A DNA stretch of 64,000 nucleotides from Muribaculaceae bacterium (GCA_910573745.1 CAJSYI010000009.1:26281-90280); one strand, 5' to 3'; shown: positions 36,003 through 47,437, counted from the stretch's first letter. The notes: generated from the sequence alone by a model not told the origin. Numbers and translations: made by a program.

Positions 36003-37793
36003 TCAGACAGGGTCAGCTGGCTTGAACTGATGCTTCACGCCCTCCACGACATTGAGCATATAGTCACCGAGCTTCTCGGCCTCTCCGATAAGATCCATGA
36101 AGAAGATTCCCTCCTGATAGTCATATTTCTTGCTGTTGATGTTGAATATGTTGTCATCGCGCAGACGGTTGCGCAGATTGTTGATTTCACGCTCCTTGTT
36201 GTAGGCCGTTACGATTTTAGAGCCTTCGGGCGTCTCCATCTCGCGCAGTATGCCGAGCATATTCTCCATTGCTCCGTCCACCATCTGATACATCGTGTCG
36301 ATTTCCTTCAACACGGGAGCCTCTAAATCCACATGGTTGCGGTTTTTGCGGGCAAGAGTCTTGGCCACGTTGAAACATCCGTCGGCTATCGATTCTATCT
36401 CGCTGATTATGCGGAGCATGCCCGATATGCGCATCTTGGACTCCGGACTAAGGCGGCCCTCGGCCACATGGTTGAGGTAATTGCCGATCTCTATTTCCAT
36501 CCGGTCTGAAATCTCCTCATACTTCTCGATGCGGTTGTAGGTTGAAGTATATTTCTCATCCTTCTCTTTGAGATGGATGAGGTCGCGGGCCATTCCGAGC
36601 ATCCTGTGGACACGCTCGCCATAGACGACAATCTCCTTCTGAGCCTGGGCTATGTTGAGCTCTGAGGCCGAAAGCATTCCCCTTCCGATGTATTTCAGCG
36701 AGAACTCCTCCTCCATATCCTTATGGCGCGTAGGCATTATCCAGCACACGGCCTTGACATAAAGGTCGGTGAACCATATCATTATAAGGAGATTGAACGT
36801 ATTGAACACCGTAGGGAACATGGCAAGGCCGAAAGCCACCGCAGCCTGAGCCTTCGAGGTGAGCCCACCGGCGGGATTCAGAAGCGTGCTGTCGGCCATT
36901 CCGGCCTCCTGCGCGGCATCTATGGAGAGAGGGTTGAGGCCCTGACAGATGCCGGTGATGTCGGCCACAAGCGCAGTAAACGGATGGAACACGCAAAGCA
37001 CTATCACAGAGCCGATCACATTGAACAGCACATGCCCCATGGCTGCGCGTTTCGCGGCAAGATTGCCGCTGAGCGAAGCAAGCACCGGAGTTATGGTGGT
37101 GCCTATGTTGCCGCCGAGGATTATGGCACATCCCAGCTCAAACGAAATCCAGCTCTGGGAACACATGATAAGCGTTATGGCAAACGTGGCCGCTGAGCTT
37201 TGAGCCACCATCGTAAGCACCAACCCTATGCAGAAGAAAATCAGCACAGACCCGAAACCGAGCGACGTGTATCCCGACATGAACTTGAGCATCTCAGGAT
37301 TCTCCTGGAGGTTAGGCACATACTGGCTTATGAGGTCAAGCCCCATGAACAGGAAGCAGAATCCTATGAGGAACTCTCCCATGCTCTTGTAGGCACTTTT
37401 CTTCATGAAGAGCATCGGCACTCCAACGGCCAGGAGCAGTATGCTGTAGTCTGATATGTTGACCTCGAACGAGAAAGCCGAGATTATCCACGTAGTGAAC
37501 GTGGTGCCGACGTTGGCCCCGAAAATGACAGCCATTGACTGCGCCATGGACATGAGTCCGGCGTTCACGAAGCTGACCACCATCACCGTAGAGGCACTGG
37601 AACTCTGTATCAAGGCCGTAATCAAAACACCGGTGATTACACCCGTAACGCGGTTCTTTGTCATCACGCCGAGAATCGTGCGCAGGCGGTCGCCGGCCAC
37701 TTTCTGCAAACCTTCACTCATCACCTTCATTCCGTAAAGGAAAAGGCACACGGCACCGAGAAGGCTTATAAAATCAATAATCGTATAGTTCAT
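36003..37793 (-). CDS. Na/Pi cotransporter family protein with PhoU-like domain
   Basis: The 596-residue protein has two copies of the Na/Pi cotransporter signature, ALIQSSSASTVMVVSF and LTMVAQSSAATFAITL, among eight or so membrane helices. A cytoplasmic C-terminal region of about 220 helical residues (from about 375) is PhoU-like. It should import phosphate with sodium, or export phosphate as suggested for YjbB-type homologues. Both ends are free of overlaps, so it is probably monocistronic. A perfect palindrome lies 32 bases before the start. Confidence 0.92.
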   Translation of the reverse strand: MNYTIIDFISLLGAVCLFLYGMKVMSEGLQKVAGDRLRTILGVMTKNRVTGVITGVLITALIQSSSASTVMVVSFVNAGLMSMAQSMAVIFGANVGTTFTTWIISAFSFEVNISDYSILLLAVGVPMLFMKKSAYKSMGEFLIGFCFLFMGLDLISQYVPNLQENPEMLKFMSGYTSLGFGSVLIFFCIGLVLTMVAQSSAATFAITLIMCSQSWISFELGCAIILGGNIGTTITPVLASLSGNLAAKRAAMGHVLFNVIGSVIVLCVFHPFTALVADITGICQGLNPLSIDAAQEAGMADSTLLNPAGGLTSKAQAAVAFGLAMFPTVFNTFNLLIMIWFTDLYVKAVCWIMPTRHKDMEEEFSLKYIGRGMLSASELNIAQAQKEIVVYGERVHRMLGMARDLIHLKEKDEKYTSTYNRIEKYEEISDRMEIEIGNYLNHVAEGRLSPESKMRISGMLRIISEIESIADGCFNVAKTLARKNRNHVDLEAPVLKEIDTMYQMVDGAMENMLGILREMETPEGSKIVTAYNKEREINNLRNRLRDDNIFNINSKKYDYQEGIFFMDLIGEAEKLGDYMLNVVEGVKHQFKPADPV

Positions 37794-37824
37794 CTGTCAG
37801 GTGAGCTTGTCCGACTGCGAATCC

Positions 37825-37851
37825 GTCTTCAGCCGGCGGCCGGCTGAAGAC
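37825..37851. promoter_or_regulatory. Perfect palindrome upstream of the Na/Pi cotransporter gene
   Basis: GTCTTCAGCCGGC at 37825-37837, one central G, then the exact complement at 37839-37851. It lies in the probable 5' leader of the minus-strand gene. It could be an operator or an mRNA hairpin. Confidence 0.45.
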
Positions 37852-37936
37852 ACACTGCAAATTCACCGCGAAGTTAAGCAAAATATCCCGAACGGCATAC
37901 GGGTGCGTTTGGAATTTTTCTTCAAACCCCACTTAA

Positions 37937-38284
37937 GAGCTTGTTTAATAATAAATGTTGCCGACAGGGTCGTATGGCTTGAGATGGTTTTCGACATGTG
38001 ACGAAGGAGTGTACTTTATGTACACGACTGAGGGACAGGGCGAAAAGCGGCCGAGACATACGGGACAAACGGTAATTTCATAATCACTCAATCTCTTGTC
38101 GGCTTTTGAAACAAATGCAAAAATACATCAACGATATTAAACAAACCACCTTCCATCGGTCATCCGCCGGCAGATTTCCGCCTGCGCTTCGGTCGTTATG
38201 GAACCCCATAACTCCCTCACCACAAGCAGAAATCTGCTCGACGACTGACCGCCCTGACGGTAACATTTATTATTAAACAAGCTC
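37937..38284. mobile_element. 348-bp MITE-like element (copy 2)
   Basis: The ends are inverted repeats starting GAGCTTGTTTAATAATAAAT and extending, with mismatches, to about 35 bases. TAA target duplications lie at 37934-37936 and 38285-38287. It encodes no protein and is related to copy 1 in its TIR start (GAG, C/G-rich, TGTTTAA) and target site. The interior of both has a GAAGG ... ACTGAG block. It fills most of the 538-base gap; nothing else is seen between 38288 and 38331. Confidence 0.75.
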
Positions 38285-38331
38285 TAAGAAAAACCACAGA
38301 CCGCCTCTGCCCACGAAGAATCTACGACGCC

Positions 38332-39528
38332 CTACCCCACGGCCGACCGTCCGGCCCGCTGCAAAGAAGGCCGCATCACCCAGCGGCGCAGGCAGTATCC
38401 GGCCACGAGATAGAAAGCTGCGAGAAGCCACAGATTGACGTATTCAGCGCGCACCTGGGCAAGGCTCGACCCGTTGGCATTCATCTTTATGAATCCCTCC
38501 ACTCCCCATGTGGCCGAGAGCATATCGCCTATGAAGCTCCATAAAGGAGACATGGCATAGCGCGGCCATGTGAGACCTGAAAGGAACAGCAACGCCACGG
38601 ACGTTACCACCCACAGGACGAACACCGCCTCACGCTCCCAGACTATCGACTGGAAGCAGAAGCCCAGCCCCATGCAGGCTATGACCATCGGCAGGATGAA
38701 GAGGAATATCTCAAACGCGCTCCCCGCCATCGGGAAAGAGAAGATGAGCGGGACATAATGGAGAAGGAACATGACCGGCACCAGAAGTATCGTCATATAG
38801 CAGAGCATCTCTCCGGCCATGGACATGGCCACCGACCCCGTCTCTTCGCCGCAGCCACGGCGGGTACGTTCGCGCCTCGCGCCCCCGGCCATTCCGGAGG
38901 CAAGCACAATGCACTGGTGAAGAATCAGCACCAGCACCCCGGGCATGATGAACGAGTCGAAACCGTTCTCAATGTTTCCCATCGATATGTTCTCGACAGG
39001 AAGCGGGTCGCCGGTGGATATGGTGGCGGCAATCGGAAGCGTATGGCCTATCTTCTCCTCAAGAAGCCCGGCACCCATTTCCTGCGCCACGTTGGTGGCC
39101 GCCACAAGGAATCCCCTGTAACGGAGCAGCAGGCTCATGTCGCTGTATATCACGGCAGGCGACTGTTCCCCGCGTCCCAGCCTCTTGCTGAATCCGTCCG
39201 GAATCTCAAGTATGCCGTAGCAGTCGTGGCCGTGCATCGCCCTCTTGGCCTCGTCAAGGTCGGCGGCATAGCCTGTGATGCGTATTTCCTGGCAAGCGTC
39301 GAGGCTGCGGACAAGCTCCCGGCTTTTGGACGTGCGGTCATGGTCCACGACCACCATCTTCACGTCCCTCACCACCTCCGGATTGTATATCAGGGAATAG
39401 ATGATAGGATAAGCCAACGGAAGGAAGCAGAAGAACAGGATGATGCCTCCGTCGTGGAACACAAGGCGGAATTCATCGAAATAAGACCTCACAAGGTCGC
39501 CGAAACGGCTTTTTATGTATTTCCACAT
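38332..39528 (-). CDS. ABC-2 type permease (drug/efflux), second of pair
   Basis: The 398-residue protein has one N-terminal membrane helix, an extracytoplasmic domain of about 150 residues (VKMVVVDHDRTSKSRELV ...) and a C-terminal block of five to six helices. This is the architecture of YhhJ/YbhR-type ABC-2 permeases. It lies last in an operon with another permease, a HlyD-type adaptor and a TolC-type channel. It probably forms a heterodimeric inner-membrane pump with the 39541-40713 product. No ATP-binding subunit is encoded nearby. Confidence 0.88.
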   Translation of the reverse strand: MWKYIKSRFGDLVRSYFDEFRLVFHDGGIILFFCFLPLAYPIIYSLIYNPEVVRDVKMVVVDHDRTSKSRELVRSLDACQEIRITGYAADLDEAKRAMHGHDCYGILEIPDGFSKRLGRGEQSPAVIYSDMSLLLRYRGFLVAATNVAQEMGAGLLEEKIGHTLPIAATISTGDPLPVENISMGNIENGFDSFIMPGVLVLILHQCIVLASGMAGGARRERTRRGCGEETGSVAMSMAGEMLCYMTILLVPVMFLLHYVPLIFSFPMAGSAFEIFLFILPMVIACMGLGFCFQSIVWEREAVFVLWVVTSVALLFLSGLTWPRYAMSPLWSFIGDMLSATWGVEGFIKMNANGSSLAQVRAEYVNLWLLAAFYLVAGYCLRRWVMRPSLQRAGRSAVG

Positions 39529-39540
39529 GACTTTTGCATT

Positions 39541-40713
39541 TTAGGGCACATAGGCCGGACGCTTCATGCACCGCTTGATGTTCCACATCATAGTGAACGG
39601 CAGAAGCATAAAGACGATATAGGCCACAAACCATACTCTTGAATAATAGACCGGAATGCCGTTGAGAGCCTGGTCTATGTAGATGAGGAAGTTGTAACGG
39701 GTCGGAAGCACCCAGCTGAATATGCCCAGCGCAGGATACATGCTTTCCACCGGGAAAGAGAACGCTGCAAGCGAGAACGAAAGCACTCCGACAAGAGCCG
39801 AAATCGAAAGAGACAGGCGAAGGTTGGGCAGAAGCCCGAAGAAGAACACGCCCATCCCCTGCGACGCAAGAACGAACATGACCTCCGAAAGGGTCAGCCA
39901 CCACCACGACCCGTGCATCGGATAACCGTTCCACCTGAAAAGCCACGACTCCATAAAGATGACCAGGACGAGCCAGATTACGGTCTGAGGCAGAAGCTTA
40001 GCCGCCAACGCCTTCAGGATGGAGCCGTCGGCCATCCGAAGCAGACGCCGCGATGTCCCGTATTTGATCTCCTGACCGAGACTGAAGCACGTGATGAGGA
40101 AAATCATCAGCTGGAGCACAGCCGGCACGAAAGAGTTGCAAAGGTATATCGCATAGTTGAGTCCAGGGTTGCCGAGCGGGCGGCTGGTGATGTTGACAGG
40201 CATGAGCAGCGTGGACGGGTCCACCTCTGCCCCGGCCGCATCAAGCACCGACATCGCAATCCCCGCCTTGGCGTATACCGCAGTGGTCTTGAACGTCTTG
40301 AACAGAAGGGAGGCAGGCACGAAGTAGGCCATGTTGGTGTAGAACGTTATGACCGGCTTGCGACCGGCAAGAAGGTCGGCCTGGAAATCCTCTGGGATAA
40401 GGAAGAAACCGAACACCTTTCCCGACTGCATGTCATGGCGCGCCTGCGTGAAACTGTTGCAGTCCTCCACGAGGTCTACCATCTGCATGCTTCCGAGGTT
40501 TTGAGTGATCTGGCGCGAAATGGCCGAACCGTCCTTGTCCACTATCGCCGCCGGAACACGCTGCGGAAGGCCGTCTTCCATCTCGTCGGTCAGGAAGAAG
40601 AGGAAGAACAGCGGCAGCAGAAAGAAGCCCGCCCAGTACATGGGCCGGCGCACTATCTGCAAGACACTGCGCATGAATATGGCCCTGAAGCCTTTTTCGG
40701 GTAATTCTTTCAT
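39541..40713 (-). CDS. ABC-2 type permease (drug/efflux), first of pair
   Basis: The 390-residue protein has the same layout as its downstream partner: one N-terminal helix (PMYWAGFFLLPLFFLFFL), a large extracytoplasmic domain (QRVPAAIVDKDGSAISRQI) and a helical C-terminal half. ATG 40713 is ten bases after the adaptor gene stop; an in-frame TTG at 40734 overlaps that gene and is less likely. The substrate is unknown. Confidence 0.88.
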   Translation of the reverse strand: MKELPEKGFRAIFMRSVLQIVRRPMYWAGFFLLPLFFLFFLTDEMEDGLPQRVPAAIVDKDGSAISRQITQNLGSMQMVDLVEDCNSFTQARHDMQSGKVFGFFLIPEDFQADLLAGRKPVITFYTNMAYFVPASLLFKTFKTTAVYAKAGIAMSVLDAAGAEVDPSTLLMPVNITSRPLGNPGLNYAIYLCNSFVPAVLQLMIFLITCFSLGQEIKYGTSRRLLRMADGSILKALAAKLLPQTVIWLVLVIFMESWLFRWNGYPMHGSWWWLTLSEVMFVLASQGMGVFFFGLLPNLRLSLSISALVGVLSFSLAAFSFPVESMYPALGIFSWVLPTRYNFLIYIDQALNGIPVYYSRVWFVAYIVFMLLPFTMMWNIKRCMKRPAYVP

Positions 40714-40723
40714 GGCCGGGAGT

Positions 40724-41764
40724 TTATTGCTCAAGGATGACCGACATCCCGGGACGGAAGTTCTCTATGGGCTTTTCAGGACGTGCCTTGATCTGGAACG
40801 TGCGTGCGTCATAGTCGCCTGTGGCCTTCGTGGCCTGCCAGTTGGCGTATGTGCCGAGGTCCCGGATATAGAAGACGGTCATCTCCTCCACCTTGTCAAG
40901 GGCAGGGATGCGCACTTTTATCTTAGTGCCTTCCTTTATGTCTTTGAGCACGTTCTCGCGCACGTTGAACACCGCCCAGTAATCCTTCTTCTGCAGCGTC
41001 ATGATCGGCGCGCCCATGGCCACAAGCTCGCTTTCGTTGGGATATATGACGGTTATCACTCCGTCGCATGGAGCAACGAGCACATGGTCTTCAAGCACCG
41101 CCCCGACTTCGTTGACGCTTCCTTTGGCCACATTCACCATAGCGCGCGCGGCCTCCTTGTCCTCTTTCTGCGCACCGGCCTTGGCAAGCTCATACTGGCT
41201 CTTGGCCGCAGCCTCCCCGGCCTTGGCCGCGTCGTAGGCCGCCTTGGCCTCGTCGCGCTTCTGTTCGCTCACCACGCCTTGGGCGTAGAGGCTCTGCATG
41301 CGGTCATACGTCTTCTTGGCTATGCCGCTGGCAGCCATGGCCTGCCGGTAAATGTCTCCGGCTCCTGCGATTATCTGTTTCCGTGTGCCGGCGTCCACCT
41401 TGGCGTTGGCTGCCGAAGCCGCCGACTCCATGGCACGCGCCTGTTCCATACGCGCCTCTACGAGCGAAGAATGGATGCGGACAAGAGTGTCGCCAGCCTT
41501 CACCTCCTGCCCCTCCTCTACGCAAATCTGCGCTACCCGTCCGGGCAGTTTGCCTGAAATGCGTATTTCCGTGGCGTCTCCCTGCCCCTGTATGGTGTCC
41601 GGGCCGGGCTTGATGAAGAGGAATCCGCACACGGCCATGGCCGCGAGAATCAGAAGTATGATTATTATTGTGGTTATGAGCATACGGTCTTTGCGCTCCA
41701 CCGCCTTGGGGTCGGTATATCCCGCGCCGTTGTCCGGCATAGTATTGCTGTTTTGAGTATCCAT
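40724..41764 (-). CDS. HlyD/EmrA-type periplasmic adaptor protein
   Basis: The 346-residue protein has an N-terminal membrane anchor (about residues 29-50) and a lipoyl/barrel-sandwich half motif (GKLPGRVAQICVEEGQEVKAGDTLVRI). A long Ala-rich coiled coil hairpin (about 95-205) and the second lipoyl half (VLVAPCDGVITVIYPNESELV) follow. It should bridge the two permeases and the TolC-like channel. It sits between them in the operon. Confidence 0.92.
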   Translation of the reverse strand: MDTQNSNTMPDNGAGYTDPKAVERKDRMLITTIIIILLILAAMAVCGFLFIKPGPDTIQGQGDATEIRISGKLPGRVAQICVEEGQEVKAGDTLVRIHSSLVEARMEQARAMESAASAANAKVDAGTRKQIIAGAGDIYRQAMAASGIAKKTYDRMQSLYAQGVVSEQKRDEAKAAYDAAKAGEAAAKSQYELAKAGAQKEDKEAARAMVNVAKGSVNEVGAVLEDHVLVAPCDGVITVIYPNESELVAMGAPIMTLQKKDYWAVFNVRENVLKDIKEGTKIKVRIPALDKVEEMTVFYIRDLGTYANWQATKATGDYDARTFQIKARPEKPIENFRPGMSVILEQ

Positions 41765-41806
41765 GTCTTTTTGAAGTAAGAAGTATAGAAAATGTGTCTG
41801 AGAAAC

Positions 41807-43255
41807 TTAGAAATTCTGATTATAAGCCATAGTGCCGAGCACCTTGGAAAGGTAGGCGTTGCAGAGGCGTATCCCGATCTCGGCGTCGATGCGCTCCGAA
41901 TTGGCCTTGAGCCAAGCCGTCTGCGCCCCTATCACGTCGTCGGCAGTCAGCACGCCCTCACGGAAACCGATCTCGGCGTTGCGAAGGTTCTCTGTGGCAG
42001 CACGCATGTTGCTCATCGTCATCTCATAGGTCTTGAACGCCTCCTGATAGGAGAATTTTGCCTGGCTCACCTGAAGCTCCACCTTTTCCTCGGCATCGGC
42101 AAGGGCAAGTTCCGCCACCTTTGCGGTGGACTGTGCGGCCTTGTATTGGTTATACTTCCCGCCCCAATGCCAAAGAGGGATGGTGACGGCCGCGCCGACG
42201 CTGAACCCTCCTCCGAACCTCTTTTCAAACCCGTGGATCACATTAGGGTTGGAAAAGCTGTAGGCACCAACGATTCCCACCTTCGGAAGCATATTGCCAA
42301 GCTCAAGCTTCGCCTTCTGCTTGGCAATGTCGATGCCGTGGCGCAGTGCATTGAGGTCTTGGCGGTTGGCATACACGTCGTTCATATTGTAGGTAAGCTC
42401 CCGGGGCAGCCTGTCTGCAGAGTTGAGCTCCTCGTCGGCCAGCTCCATCTGCGTGTCCACCGGAAGTCCGCATATCTGGGCGAGGGCCATTCGCGAAAGC
42501 GTCAGGCCGTTGTCCACCTTAGTCAACGCCATGCACGCCTCGTTGTATTTCACCTCTACCTGAAGCGAGTCGCTCCTTGTGGCCACGCCGGCCTTGAGCA
42601 TCGCCCCCACATTGAACCTCAGTGAATCCACAAGCCCGACAAAACTGCGGGCAAGCCTCTTCTTTTCCTTAAGCGACACCACACGCCAATACGCCTCGTC
42701 CACTGCATAGACCACATCCTGCACGGCCGAATTACGCATCGAGACGGCAAGCTTCTCAGCATACTTGGTGATCTGGTTGAGCGCGCGTATCCGGCCGCCC
42801 ATATATACGGGCTGGGTCAGCGTGAACGCCCCGGCGAACACGTTGTGCGTGTCGAAGGCCATGGCTTCCTTGGGAATAACCGCGACCTCGGTCGGGATGT
42901 ACTGCCCCGTCTCCGGATTCTTCACAGGAATCCCGTCAGGCCCCACCAATATGTTGGGATTGTATTTTCCAGTGGCGGGGTCGAACTTCATGGTCGGCAA
43001 CATCGCATCGCTGCCCAACAGCTCAATCTGCCGCTGATTGTACATATACGTGCCGCTGAAGTCGATGCCTGGCAGATAAGCGGCAAAAGCCGCCTTCTTG
43101 CGGTAACCGGCACCGACAATGCTCTCGTCGGCCATACGTATCGCCTTGTTATTGCGCACGGCCATGTTCCGGCACGAATCGAGCGACACCGTCTGCCCGA
43201 GACACGCCGAAGCAGCCCCTAAGAGGGCAAACGTCGTAACTAATCCTTTTCGCAT
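41807..43255 (-). CDS. TolC-family outer-membrane channel protein
   Basis: The 482-residue protein has a signal peptide ending ACLGQ and two repeats of the outer-membrane-efflux-protein fold with long helical parts. Typical strands include GIDFSGTYMYNQR and FGGGFSVGAAVTIPLWHWGGKYN. It is the first gene of the efflux operon. ATG 43255 was chosen because the signal peptide follows at once; an in-frame start at 43321 is very close to the -7 box. Confidence 0.92.
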   Translation of the reverse strand: MRKGLVTTFALLGAASACLGQTVSLDSCRNMAVRNNKAIRMADESIVGAGYRKKAAFAAYLPGIDFSGTYMYNQRQIELLGSDAMLPTMKFDPATGKYNPNILVGPDGIPVKNPETGQYIPTEVAVIPKEAMAFDTHNVFAGAFTLTQPVYMGGRIRALNQITKYAEKLAVSMRNSAVQDVVYAVDEAYWRVVSLKEKKRLARSFVGLVDSLRFNVGAMLKAGVATRSDSLQVEVKYNEACMALTKVDNGLTLSRMALAQICGLPVDTQMELADEELNSADRLPRELTYNMNDVYANRQDLNALRHGIDIAKQKAKLELGNMLPKVGIVGAYSFSNPNVIHGFEKRFGGGFSVGAAVTIPLWHWGGKYNQYKAAQSTAKVAELALADAEEKVELQVSQAKFSYQEAFKTYEMTMSNMRAATENLRNAEIGFREGVLTADDVIGAQTAWLKANSERIDAEIGIRLCNAYLSKVLGTMAYNQNF

Positions 43256-43332
43256 AACTCTTGTTGTATCTTTCACCCGGCAGAAAACAATGAATCGCCT
43301 CCAGGTGGAATTCATTCTCATTAAATATTCTA

Positions 43333-43340
43333 CAAAATTA
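43333..43340 (-). promoter_or_regulatory. -7 box of the efflux operon
   Basis: TAATTTTG on the minus strand (43340-43333), about 75 bases before the tolC-like start. A TTTG lies 16 nt upstream, closer than usual. The remainder of the gap to 43574 shows nothing recognisable. Confidence 0.5.
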
Positions 43341-43574
43341 GCGTATATTTGTTTAACAAAACGTCTCTGTAATTACAATTACCAGGTTATTCGGAAAAAT
43401 CGGACATCTTTTTCACCGAACTTTCTAACCGTCCATTTCCCGGACATCACCGCCCGATGCCATACGCGCCCTGAAGGATTGCCCGGATGACCGGGAACAC
43501 GACGCGGTTCCAGCGCCGTCGCAGCCCTCCTTCTGCCTGCGCTTCGCCAAAAGACAGACAGGCTGAAACGAGTT

Positions 43575-43606
43575 TTTGCGGAAAACCAAAAAAATGACTA
43601 CCTTTG
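43575..43606 (+). promoter_or_regulatory. Bacteroidetes promoter for pyrG
   Basis: TTTG at 43575-43578, a 20-nt spacer and TACCTTTG at 43599-43606. Confidence 0.75.
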
Positions 43607-43633
43607 CAGTTTGAAAAAATAAGACATATCTAA

Positions 43634-45268
<1,635 letters not shown>

Positions 45269-45318
45269 TCCGGGATTCAGGTTTCAGAAATTCAGAAAAA
45301 TCATACCCACCACAACAG

Positions 45319-47415
45319 ATGGATAAAAACACAATCTACGGGCTTCTGCTAATGGCCGCGATATTCTTCGGCTTCATGTGGCTTCAGCCCAAGAACGAAA
45401 ACCCTGACGCACAGAAAAACGCGACAGACGATGCTCCGGCGGCGCAATCAGCATCTTCCGGAGCAGACTCGCTTTCAGCGTCGGAACGCGAATGGCTCGT
45501 CAGCAACATTGCCGAAAACGGCACCGTGAAGGTGCTCGCCGACAGTTCCCGCGTAACCACCATTGATGAGAACGGCCTGCACCTCACACTTCGCGGCGAC
45601 AGCATCTCTGGGACAGTGGAAGTCGGCGGCCGCCAGCTCCAGTATGCCGACATAGTAAACCGCAACCTCGGCAAAATCTCAATAGCCGAACAGCGAAACG
45701 GTATCGAGATCCTGCGTGCGCGCTCGGCATCGATGGGCCGCTTCGGAAAATTCGCACGCTTCCTTTCCGGCCGCGACACCGTGGTCAAGGTCGAGAACGA
45801 TGCGCTCGCGCTCCAGATAAGTGCAAAAAGCGGTTCTATCACGCGTGCCGAACTCAAGAAATACGACACCGAGTATTCGTCCGTAGAGACAGAGAAGCGC
45901 AAGGAGAAAGTGGTCATTTTCCAGGATTCCACCAATTCCATGGCTTTCGGCCTCCCTCTTCCGCAGGACATCTCGACCCGCGACCTATACTTCACGCCAC
46001 GAGTGCTCAACGACTCGACCGTGCTCATGGCTCTCGAAATGACCCCTGACGCTTACTGGGGCATCGAGTACACGCTTCCGAAAGGGGAAAACTACCTCGT
46101 CAGGATGCGCATAGTGCAGAAGGGCATGGCCCCGATCGTACAGAGCAACAACCGCAACCTGCGCGTGGACTGGAAGCAGGACATCAAGCGTCAGGAAAAA
46201 GGCCGGATGTTCGAGGAACGCAATTCCGGGCTATACTACAAGTTCGCCGGAGGATCGGTGGAAAACCTTTCCGAGGCCAAGAACGACTCCGAGGAGCGTC
46301 AGGCCAAAATCAGATGGATAGCCTTCAAGAACCAGTTCTTCTCCTCCGTGCTGATCTCGAAGCGTCCGTTCAACACCGCCGACTTCGACTCGAAGGTGCT
46401 CAAGGGCTCCGACTACCTCAAGAGCCTCGAGACAACGGCCGTGGTCAACGACTATGACTGGTCTGCCGAGAATCCCGTCAGCTTCGACTATTTCATCGGC
46501 CCCAACCTCTACCCGCTGCTTTCAAGCATCGACAAGAAGGCCGAAACTGACGAAGACCTCTCGCTCACACGCCTCATTCCGCTGGGGTGGAGCCTGTTCC
46601 GTTGGATCAACACAGGAGTCATCATCCCGATATTCAACCTCCTCGGCTCTTGGATCTCCAACTACGGCATCATAATCCTCATCCTCACGCTCATCATCAA
46701 GCTCGTGCTGTTCCCCCTCACATACAAGAGCATGAAGGGACAGGCCAAGATGCGCATTCTCGCGCCCGACATCAAGGCCCTAAACGACAAGTACCCCGGA
46801 CAGGAAAACGCGATGCTCCGCCAGCAGAAGACCATGGCCCTCTACAGCAAGGCCGGAGCGAACCCGATGTCGGGATGCCTGCCGATGCTGCTTCAGATGC
46901 CGATACTATTCGCCATGTTCACCTTCTTCCCCTCCTGCATCGAACTGCGCGGGCAGAGCTTCCTTTGGGTGCATGACCTCTCCGCGCCCGATGCCATAAT
47001 CTCATGGAGCGGCAACATACCGCTCATCACCGAGTATTTCGGCAACCACATCTCGCTCTTCTGCCTTCTGATGACCGCGGTCAACATCATCTACACCTAC
47101 ATCAACATGCAGAACCAGCCGAGCCAGATGCCCGGCATGAAATGGATGATGTACCTGATGCCGGTGTTCTTCATGGTGTTCTTCAACAACTACGCCGCCG
47201 GACTCTCATATTACTACTTCCTGACCCTTCTGATCACAATCATTCAGACATACGCGTTCCGCTATTTCGTCAAGGAAGAAGACGTAAGAAGGCAGATGGC
47301 GGAAAACGCTAAGAAGCCCAAGAAGAAATCAGGCTTCATGGCACGCCTCGAAGAGATGCAGCGTCAACAGCAGCAGATGCTCAAGGAGCAGCAGAAGCAG
47401 AAAGGCCGCAGATAA
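45319..47415 (+). CDS. yidC: Membrane protein insertase YidC
   Basis: It inserts and folds inner-membrane proteins with or without SecYEG. The 698-residue protein starts MDKNTIYGLLLMAAIFFGFMWLQ. It has a large periplasmic beta-sandwich domain (about 90-390) and the conserved C-terminal five-helix core (ILTLIIKLVLFPLTYKSMKGQAKMR and later motifs). It ends with a basic, Gln-rich tail (QRQQQQMLKEQQKQKGRR) that can contact ribosomes. It is the long Gram-negative type. Confidence 0.96.
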   Translation: MDKNTIYGLLLMAAIFFGFMWLQPKNENPDAQKNATDDAPAAQSASSGADSLSASEREWLVSNIAENGTVKVLADSSRVTTIDENGLHLTLRGDSISGTVEVGGRQLQYADIVNRNLGKISIAEQRNGIEILRARSASMGRFGKFARFLSGRDTVVKVENDALALQISAKSGSITRAELKKYDTEYSSVETEKRKEKVVIFQDSTNSMAFGLPLPQDISTRDLYFTPRVLNDSTVLMALEMTPDAYWGIEYTLPKGENYLVRMRIVQKGMAPIVQSNNRNLRVDWKQDIKRQEKGRMFEERNSGLYYKFAGGSVENLSEAKNDSEERQAKIRWIAFKNQFFSSVLISKRPFNTADFDSKVLKGSDYLKSLETTAVVNDYDWSAENPVSFDYFIGPNLYPLLSSIDKKAETDEDLSLTRLIPLGWSLFRWINTGVIIPIFNLLGSWISNYGIIILILTLIIKLVLFPLTYKSMKGQAKMRILAPDIKALNDKYPGQENAMLRQQKTMALYSKAGANPMSGCLPMLLQMPILFAMFTFFPSCIELRGQSFLWVHDLSAPDAIISWSGNIPLITEYFGNHISLFCLLMTAVNIIYTYINMQNQPSQMPGMKWMMYLMPVFFMVFFNNYAAGLSYYYFLTLLITIIQTYAFRYFVKEEDVRRQMAENAKKPKKKSGFMARLEEMQRQQQQMLKEQQKQKGRR

Positions 47416-47437
47416 GCATCCTTTACCCATAGACAGA

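Noticed and set aside
38084..38266. Small minus-strand ORF inside MITE copy 2
   Set aside because: It has no promoter or family resemblance and crosses the low-complexity interior of a non-coding element.
43322..43560. Search for a riboswitch or attenuator before pyrG
   Set aside because: A C-tract attenuator as in Gram-positive pyrG is not visible, and no consistent stem-loop with a T-run lies between promoter and start.
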